Part shown: in pieces, positions 44,242-50,176 of the stretch
Numbering within the stretch: the stretch's first letter is position 1
Layout: each line of letters starts with the position of its first letter
Assembly (NCBI RefSeq): GCF_024129865.1
Contig: NZ_JAMYFE010000050.1
Span: 1 to 50,176 of the forward strand
From: Stieleria tagensis
GTDB taxonomy: Bacteria > Planctomycetota > Planctomycetia > Pirellulales > Pirellulaceae
DNA: 50,176 nucleotides
Reading direction: 5' to 3'
Notes under the pieces: model-generated
The model's input: the letters and a program-made list of their open reading frames with translations, nothing else
Databases searched by the model: none
Told to the model about the DNA's origin: nothing
Program-made: the position numbers and the translations under genes

Positions 44242-45162
44242 ATGGCCAAGACGACACTTTCGATCACCGTCACCCCAGAGAACGCGGGGCGTGTGGACCT
44301 GATTGCTAGAGAATTGTGTGAATCGTCGCGCAGTCAAATCCGTGGCATGGTCGATTATGGATGCGTCTCGATCAACGGAGTGGTCTGTGGAGACATCGGG
44401 AAAACGGTTGTCGCCGGTGACGTTGTATCGGCCTGCTTCGATCCGCATCAGCGCTACAAAGAGAAGAAAAAACCCTGGAACGATCGCACTTTCCGAGTCG
44501 TCTTCGAGGACAAATATTTGATCGTCGTCGACAAGGCCGCGGGAACTTTGACCGTGCCGACAGACAATAACGAATCCAATACCCTCGTCGAACGCTTGAC
44601 GGTCTACTTGACCCATTCGCGAGGAAATCGGGACGCGTTCGTCGTCCATCGGCTCGACCGAGCGGTGAGCGGATTATTAGTTTTTGGCAAGCAAGAGCGA
44701 ATCGCCAAACAATTGATCGAACAGTTCAAGCAACGAAAGCCACAACGAGTCTACGCAGCGATTGTGGCAGGCGTGATGCCCAACGATGAAGGAACGTTTC
44801 GGTCACACTTGGCGACCGGCAAGAATCTTGACCGTTACGTTGCACCGCCGTCCAGCAAGACTGAACTCGCAATCACACACTACCGTGTGCTGCAACGAAT
44901 GTCGGACACGACGCTGGTCGAAGTGAAGCTGGAGACTGGAAAACGAAATCAAATTCGCATCCACTTTGCCGACGCCGGGCATCCAGTTCTCGCTGACCCA
45001 CGCTACAAGACGAAGCAGGCAGCGCATCATCATTGGATTCGCGACCGAATCGCGCTGCACGCGACATCACTTGGTTTTGAACATCCGGTGTCCGGTGAAG
45101 CCATGGCGTTCGAATCACCACTGCCCTCCGCCATGCAAAAATTTTTGGCAGGCAACCGCTAA
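44242..45162 (+). CDS. RluA-family RNA pseudouridine synthase
   Basis: 306 residues. An N-terminal S4-like RNA-binding segment (ELCESSRSQIRGMVDYGCVSINGVVC, about 24-50) precedes the catalytic core: YLIVVDKAAGTLTVP, then VVHRLDRAVSGLLVF with catalytic Asp139 in HRLDR, VKLETGKRNQIRIHFADAGHPVLADPRY, and LHATSLGFEHPVSGE. It isomerises uridine to pseudouridine in rRNA or tRNA; the exact position cannot be deduced. It stands alone, with about 220 bases to the divergent M41 gene. Confidence 0.93.
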   Translation: MAKTTLSITVTPENAGRVDLIARELCESSRSQIRGMVDYGCVSINGVVCGDIGKTVVAGDVVSACFDPHQRYKEKKKPWNDRTFRVVFEDKYLIVVDKAAGTLTVPTDNNESNTLVERLTVYLTHSRGNRDAFVVHRLDRAVSGLLVFGKQERIAKQLIEQFKQRKPQRVYAAIVAGVMPNDEGTFRSHLATGKNLDRYVAPPSSKTELAITHYRVLQRMSDTTLVEVKLETGKRNQIRIHFADAGHPVLADPRYKTKQAAHHHWIRDRIALHATSLGFEHPVSGEAMAFESPLPSAMQKFLAGNR

Positions 45163-45454
45163 AACGGCGACGAAGAGTACGAATGACAAATCAGTCATTG
45201 TCGTAGCTGATCCCGCCAGGGTTCAGTCGGTCCGAACCCCGGCGAGCCCCGCGCTCGTATGTTCAAAAAGCTCGCTAATAATGGATTGCGGTTGTTCGTG
45301 AGAAGCGATTGCACTTGCGGGAATGACATCACAGCGATCCTTTGCGATAAAATCATTCTGACGCGGATCACTCTCCCGCCAACCCGACCCACGTGATGGT
45401 CGACAAAGTTCAACGCCCGATCTATCCGTGCACAAGGTTGAAAACGTAGCGTCG

Positions 45455-45853
45455 ATGATCAATTGTCCTAACTGCAACATCGCTTTCAGTCCGGGATTCG
45501 AGACTTGTCCCCGATGCAACGCATTTGCCACGCCACGACGAGATCGAATGGAGTACCTTCGATCAAAGGCACGCGAACTGGCGGATAAGAACTGGTCACG
45601 CGACGAAGTGCTTGCCTACCTGACCGAGCAAGGTGTCGTCAACGTTGACGCTGACGATATGGTGGAGGAAGAGTTCCGATCTGTTCGATCCGAAAATCGT
45701 AGATCGGGATTTTTTCAGCTGCTATCGGGATTTTCACTACTTGGACTAAGCTTTGTGATATTCGGCGGCGGTATCCTCTGGACAGGATTGATAGTGGCCA
45801 GCCTCGGATTGATCGTCGGCGGTTGCATACGTCTACTGACCGGGCAGAGCTAA
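45455..45853 (+). CDS. Zinc-ribbon membrane protein of unknown function
   Basis: 132 residues from the ATG at 45455. Cys4-x2-Cys7 (CPNC) and Cys18-x2-Cys21 (CPRC) form an N-terminal zinc ribbon. A charged helix with a LRSKARELADKNWSRDEVLAYL segment follows, then two membrane helices (FFQLLSGFSLLGLSFVIF, LIVASLGLIVGGCIRLL). No homologous function comes to mind; it may be a small membrane sensor or adaptor. Confidence 0.7.
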   Translation: MINCPNCNIAFSPGFETCPRCNAFATPRRDRMEYLRSKARELADKNWSRDEVLAYLTEQGVVNVDADDMVEEEFRSVRSENRRSGFFQLLSGFSLLGLSFVIFGGGILWTGLIVASLGLIVGGCIRLLTGQS

Positions 45854-46018
45854 CTGCCGGTATCTCTGGACGTGAATGACCACGCGTGAAAGTACGACGG
45901 TGTTGGCATTGGTTCTCTGGCATGTTCGCGCGACGCCACAGAACCTACCGTTCGCCCCGAAGATCAATTACGCCGATAGAATGAGTTTTCGAAACCACGC
46001 ACTCGATAATTCGGACGA

Positions 46019-46384
46019 ATGATGACACCTCGCAAAATATTGATGATTGGTTTACTCGGACTTGCCGTGTTGCCCATCGCCCTTGCAATTGAAACGGACA
46101 CCGCGGCGCAAAATCCCGCACCAGTCCCAGAGAATCTCTTTGAGGGCAAGATCGTCACTGTCTACCTGGACGATCCTCTGAAGGGTTCTGGCCAGGTGAT
46201 GAAAGACGCTCATTTGGAAACGATTGGTGGGCGTTGGGTCTTGCTCGGTACAGGCGTCTCAACTGGCCAGGCCGGGGAGTGGGACGACGGATTGACGGTT
46301 GGAATTTCCTGGGATTCTGTCACTGCTTTCTACGTTTTCACGCAAGCACAATTTGACGAAAAAATAAAGGGCGCCCGTTCATAA
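46019..46384 (+). CDS. Small exported protein
   Basis: 121 residues. The ATG at 46019 or the next codon (46022) gives a signal peptide (KILMIGLLGLAVLPIALA, cleavage near IETD or TAAQ). The mature domain is short and beta-rich (IVTVYLDDPLKGSGQVMKDA, RWVLLGTGV, GISWDSVTAFYVFT). No family recognised. A signal peptide, good codon phase and absence of overlap support it as real. Confidence 0.65.
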   Translation: MMTPRKILMIGLLGLAVLPIALAIETDTAAQNPAPVPENLFEGKIVTVYLDDPLKGSGQVMKDAHLETIGGRWVLLGTGVSTGQAGEWDDGLTVGISWDSVTAFYVFTQAQFDEKIKGARS

Positions 46385-46409
46385 ACCAAAGACGTGGGGT
46401 AGCCATGCC

Positions 46410-46694
46410 GTGCATTCGAAAGAACGGCTTGCGAGGCTGTTGGCCTACGCCGTTCTAACTGTCGCCGGAGCAGTGGCGTCACCCATGTCGCGGTGGATCG
46501 ATCCCAAATGCGATTGGAATCTGTGTCTGGCAACCGTCTTCCTGGTTGCTCTTTTTGCTCGAATGTTCGGCTGGTCACTCAATTGGCCCCCAAGGGAGTT
46601 TTGGGCGGCACGCAGTGGCATTCTCTTTCAGTTCAATTTGCGGCTCAGCGACAATCGTCTGGCTGCAATTCTTCGATCGGACGGGGCAAAGTGA
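46410..46694 (+). CDS. Possible small membrane protein
   Basis: 94 residues from a GTG at 46410, 25 bases after the previous stop. Two hydrophobic segments (about 10-26, AYAVLTVAGAVASPM, and 38-52, LCLATVFLVALFARMF) suggest membrane insertion. The composition after residue 60 is uninformative, and the frame may not be translated. Kept as a low-confidence gene because the spacing fits an operon with the neighbour. Confidence 0.35.
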   Translation: MHSKERLARLLAYAVLTVAGAVASPMSRWIDPKCDWNLCLATVFLVALFARMFGWSLNWPPREFWAARSGILFQFNLRLSDNRLAAILRSDGAK

Positions 46695-46833
46695 ATTGAT
46701 TTGATTCTTGCCATTCCCCATTTTTATGCGGTCGATGATTGCTTTTTTGTTGCCACGTCCTGTAGTGAAGTCTCCAATGAAGGGAGAATCAGATCCGGGT
46801 CCGCTCTCGACACGCCTAGGCAAGGGGACAACC

Positions 46834-49800
46834 ATGTCGATTCCAATTCGCGTCAACCCATGTGCGTTGCTTTTTGCTCTATGCGGACTGACGACCGTTT
46901 TATGCTCTGGTGAGGACAGACTTCTTGCGGAGGAGGGACGTCGCGAGTTGATCGACGCTTTGGAGCCTCGCGAAGTGATCGTCGAAAGAGTCGTGACCGA
47001 GGCGGTTGCCGGCGAACCGATCGGTGCTGGCCGGATTGAACTGGTCTATGTCGCGGGGCAGGGGCCAGTGATCTATCCCGACCAGCATCTGCTGCTTGAG
47101 AGCACCGACCAGCGAGTTCGCTACGTGACGTTCGATGTCGACTACCAGTCAACGGACTCGGATTCCCGCTTTCAGGTGAAACGGATCGAAGGGTTGTTCT
47201 TGCTGCACGGCGATGGACCGGTCGACTTCACATTGCTGGGACCCGATGGAGCATTGGTTCAAGAAAGTATCAAGCCGGTCACGAACAACGCGGTCGCAAG
47301 AGACCAATTGCGGCGTCAGTGGTGGCAGTCGTTTTCAAAATACCCCGACGACATCAGTGAACCTCATCGACAGCTTCACGAAACGCTACTTGAAATTCTG
47401 GCGCGACGACATGGATTTTGGTTCCCCTACCTCTCGGCATCCAAGTCGGATTCGACTACCAGCAAACCGCAGGGTCTCGAGGCACAGTTCGAACGGGCGG
47501 TCGGCATGCTGTTCGGAATCGAATCGGTCAAACTGGCGATGCAGAACGACGTCACCCTGCGTGAATCGACTTATCGCGAACCTGCCAACCAACCGGTGCC
47601 GAAATCGCCGCGAATGAGAAGCTTACCCGTTCCCGATTATGAACCGGTGCCGATCGAACGAATTGCGACCCGTGTGCCGGAGGAGTGTTTTTATCTTCGC
47701 ACAGGCAATTTGACCAACTACCTTTACTTTCGAAAATTCTTGACCGGATGGGGCGGAAACCTTGATGACATCGTTTCGCCCAAATCGCTCGACTACGACG
47801 TCCGCCGCAAGCTCGAGTTTCAATTAGGATTCGACACAGCGCAATTGAATACGAAAGCGTGGGACAATTCACTTTCCGATCTGGCATTGATTGGATGTGA
47901 TCCAATGTTCCATGACGGCGCCGCGGTCGGAATCGTGTTGGAATCGACCGATCCTGCAACACTGACGGCGGAGATCAATCAGCAACGTCTTCAAATACGC
48001 CAGGATCACGACGATGTGGACGAACGTCGGATTCAAGTGAGCGGTCGCAGTGTTTCGTTGCTTTCGACGCCCGATCACCGCGTCCGATCGTTTTATGCCA
48101 TCGACGGTCCTTACCACTTCATCACGAATTCGGAATACCTTCTCAATCGCTTTTTTGAAACGGCACAGGACGAACGCTCGCTTGGCCAACTCAATGAATT
48201 CGGCTACGCGCGAAGCAAAGCGAACGCGAACGGCAAAACCCTTGCCTTCCTCTATCTGTCAGATCCGTTCTTTCAACATCTTGTCAGTCCGCACTATCGA
48301 ATTGAAATGACGCGTCGGGCCGCAGTCGCTCGGGAACTGCAGCAGTTGCAATTGGCGCGTCTGGTTGCCAGGACCGAACAGGTCCCAGTGGAGACAGTGA
48401 ATGATTTGATTCAGGCTAAACTGCTTCCAGGCGGATTCGGCGAGCGTCCCGACGGTTCGCGAGCGACCTACCGCGATGGCCGTTACCAGGACACCTTGCG
48501 TGGAGTACGAGGAACATTCCTTCCCATTCCGGACGTCCCATTGCTGAAAGCGACTCGGACCGAAGTTTCTGCCTACAGACAATTCGTCAGCGACTACAAC
48601 CGTGAATGGGGACGCGTCGATCCAGTGACGGTCGTGTTTTCGAAACAGGATGATGCGAAGCAAGACGGCTTGGATCACGTCGGACTTGAAATCCTGGTTG
48701 CCCCGTACGCACGTCGGCGGTATGCGGTACTTGACACACATCTGGCCGACGCAAGTCGGATGCAATTGACGCCGGTCGCAGACAACTTGCTCAGCGTGCA
48801 AGCAGCTGTCCGTCTGGGACGCTCTTCACCTACTCATTTGTTGTCACTGGGCCTGCAAGATGACGACGTGGCATTCTCCCTAAAAGATGGCGAGGTGCAG
48901 TTGCTTGGCGAGAAAGCGGATGTGACGTTCGCCAAGTCGCGATCGTACGCAGCGATCACACCGCCGAGCAACGATGTGTTGCGCATGCTTGCGTCGGTGT
49001 TGCTGGAGGGCGAAACATCGTCTCGCGTGAGTGCAATTCGCACACCACCTCCGACGCCACACAGACGATCGCCCTTGGTACCGCTGCCGCCTTCGGTGCC
49101 CGCCCCGGGGCAGGTTCTCTACTACATGGCGTGGGCGATCAGCAACATGCCACCAGGGGCAGCGAGCGCGGCCAAGTACCTACCAATGATTGAAACGCGA
49201 GACGGAATCACGGTCGTGTCAGAATCGGATGACGTGCGTGACAACGTTCATGCGCAGATCAAAAAAAGACCTGTACCGGATCCGCATGAAGTCCAACTTA
49301 GCATGGGTTCGTTGAATGGCTCTAAAGTCGAACCCTACATTCAAGCGCACACGTACGTTGATGCACGACGCACTTCGGCACAGAACGCATGTTGGCTCGA
49401 CCAATGGACCGATTGGTTACGACTGCCGCCGGAATACTCACGTCGTACGATCGAAAACCTTCTTGGCGCAAAGGTGTGCTGCCCACTGGGCGGGGATTTC
49501 ACTCTCGCGACGAAAGAAGACAGAATTCACTGGACAAGCACAGCCTGGACCAAACCGAGCCGTTTTGAGGTCACTGACATTCCGCCAGAATGGAAGTTCC
49601 CGTTTCTTAATTGGCTGCAAGGACTGGCGTTGGATTTCGACCTCGGACAAAACACGTTGACAGCACGAATCGATCTTACGACACGAATTAACACCGATCA
49701 CCAGCAAGAGGACAGACTGGTTGCGTTGAATGAAATCCCGGGCGACCTCGTCGAGCCAGCGAAATTCAATCCTCCAGAATCCAACGAGTGGATTCTGGGC

Positions 49801-50037
49801 GTTCGTGTGCCGCGAGACGGAAGCACGATGGTCATCTCATTTGTCCATCCCCAAAGCCCCGCTTCACGCGGCGACATCCGGCGTGGCGACGTGATTGAAC
49901 GCGTCGACGGACAAATCCCAGAGTCGAACGAGGACCTGATTCAATTGATCCAACGATCCGAAAGCAATGGCGCAGTACGGCTCGAACTGAATCGGAACGG
50001 TTCGAAGATCCGGCTACGTGTTCCGTTGGCGAATTAA
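46834..50037 (+). CDS. Large exported protein with C-terminal PDZ domain
   Basis: 1067 residues from the ATG at 46834, which gives a signal peptide (RVNPCALLFALCGLTTVLCSG). The long middle has no recognised domain. It has phrases such as YLRTGNLTNYLYFRKFLTGWGGNLDDI and FYAIDGPYHFITNSEYLLNRFFETAQ that resemble exported planctomycete proteins of unknown role. The final about 85 residues form a PDZ domain (WILGVRVPRDGSTMVISFVHP, SPASRGDIRRGDVIERVDG, DLIQLIQRS), as in secreted HtrA/Ctp-type proteins. No Ser protease triad was seen, so a binding role is more likely. An in-frame start at 46708 would lack a signal. Confidence 0.8.
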   Translation: MSIPIRVNPCALLFALCGLTTVLCSGEDRLLAEEGRRELIDALEPREVIVERVVTEAVAGEPIGAGRIELVYVAGQGPVIYPDQHLLLESTDQRVRYVTFDVDYQSTDSDSRFQVKRIEGLFLLHGDGPVDFTLLGPDGALVQESIKPVTNNAVARDQLRRQWWQSFSKYPDDISEPHRQLHETLLEILARRHGFWFPYLSASKSDSTTSKPQGLEAQFERAVGMLFGIESVKLAMQNDVTLRESTYREPANQPVPKSPRMRSLPVPDYEPVPIERIATRVPEECFYLRTGNLTNYLYFRKFLTGWGGNLDDIVSPKSLDYDVRRKLEFQLGFDTAQLNTKAWDNSLSDLALIGCDPMFHDGAAVGIVLESTDPATLTAEINQQRLQIRQDHDDVDERRIQVSGRSVSLLSTPDHRVRSFYAIDGPYHFITNSEYLLNRFFETAQDERSLGQLNEFGYARSKANANGKTLAFLYLSDPFFQHLVSPHYRIEMTRRAAVARELQQLQLARLVARTEQVPVETVNDLIQAKLLPGGFGERPDGSRATYRDGRYQDTLRGVRGTFLPIPDVPLLKATRTEVSAYRQFVSDYNREWGRVDPVTVVFSKQDDAKQDGLDHVGLEILVAPYARRRYAVLDTHLADASRMQLTPVADNLLSVQAAVRLGRSSPTHLLSLGLQDDDVAFSLKDGEVQLLGEKADVTFAKSRSYAAITPPSNDVLRMLASVLLEGETSSRVSAIRTPPPTPHRRSPLVPLPPSVPAPGQVLYYMAWAISNMPPGAASAAKYLPMIETRDGITVVSESDDVRDNVHAQIKKRPVPDPHEVQLSMGSLNGSKVEPYIQAHTYVDARRTSAQNACWLDQWTDWLRLPPEYSRRTIENLLGAKVCCPLGGDFTLATKEDRIHWTSTAWTKPSRFEVTDIPPEWKFPFLNWLQGLALDFDLGQNTLTARIDLTTRINTDHQQEDRLVALNEIPGDLVEPAKFNPPESNEWILGVRVPRDGSTMVISFVHPQSPASRGDIRRGDVIERVDGQIPESNEDLIQLIQRSESNGAVRLELNRNGSKIRLRVPLAN

Positions 50038-50176
50038 CAAGTTAGCCCGAAGCCGCACACAACTCTCCGACGGATACGCGCCTAAACCCGAGCCATCCGT
50101 GGTAGCATCGTTCGCCCCAAAAGGGCAATTTTCCAGAGGAACAGTGCAAGAAAAGCAAGTGGGCGATACTGGATTC

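Noticed and set aside
45163-45454. Possible gene between the pseudouridine synthase and zinc-ribbon genes
   Set aside because: Short frames on both strands show no motif, signal peptide or consistent codon use; nothing supported is seen in these about 290 bases.

Overview
The window is chromosome from a planctomycete, most likely of the Rhodopirellula/Pirellula group. Pointers are two secreted sulfatases, a DUF1501/DUF1800 exported pair, a DUF1559 protein with a prepilin-type N-terminus, a secreted beta-propeller protein and a large exported PDZ protein. No rRNA, tRNA, CRISPR array, phage or insertion sequence was recognised.

Left part (1-7.5 kb): the 3' end of a low-complexity gene and a convergent membrane-anchored EEP-fold protein that has lost its catalytic residues. 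Between them lies a five-copy ~112 bp tandem repeat whose linkers contain copies of both flanking gene ends. Then come two convergent sulfatases, a Fur/Zur-type regulator with TTGCAA palindromes upstream of its start, and a divergent ZIP metal transporter.

7.9-19 kb: a promoter with an overlapping palindrome starts a same-strand run: GntR regulator, ABC ATPase, very large ABC permease, two unrecognised membrane proteins, a membrane alpha/beta hydrolase (DUF2319 type), and an XPB-like helicase overlapping by ATGA a Bax1/DUF790-type nuclease. The last two are the bacterial counterpart of the archaeal XPB-Bax1 pair.

19-29 kb: a minus-strand operon (DUF1800, DUF1501, a 58-aa acidic membrane peptide, BirA, a GT-C-like membrane protein), then plus-strand MoaA, an SDR oxidoreductase and a 2-keto-3-deoxygluconate-type kinase. 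The SDR and kinase would serve uronate/mannonate breakdown, which fits sulfated-polysaccharide use by the sulfatases.

29-38.6 kb: a DUF2585 membrane protein, a secreted WD40-like propeller, an exported protein with a near-consensus promoter, a 55-aa lipoprotein followed by a DUF1559 protein, a phosphotransferase-like/P-loop kinase fusion overlapping an aconitase, and a small protein of unknown role.

38.6-42.5 kb: a repeat-rich intergenic region, then a strong -24/-12 (sigma-54) promoter match in front of an apparent four-gene operon: NAD-dependent epimerase, VKOR-family protein, SPW-repeat membrane protein and a membrane protein with a degenerate metzincin-like motif. This is the best candidate for an undescribed functional unit.

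42.6-50.2 kb: a planctomycete-style membrane protein, a stand-alone FtsH-type (M41) peptidase domain, an RluA-type pseudouridine synthase, several small membrane or secreted proteins, and a 1067-aa exported protein ending in a PDZ domain. All calls rest on reading motifs and layout by eye; no database search was possible.
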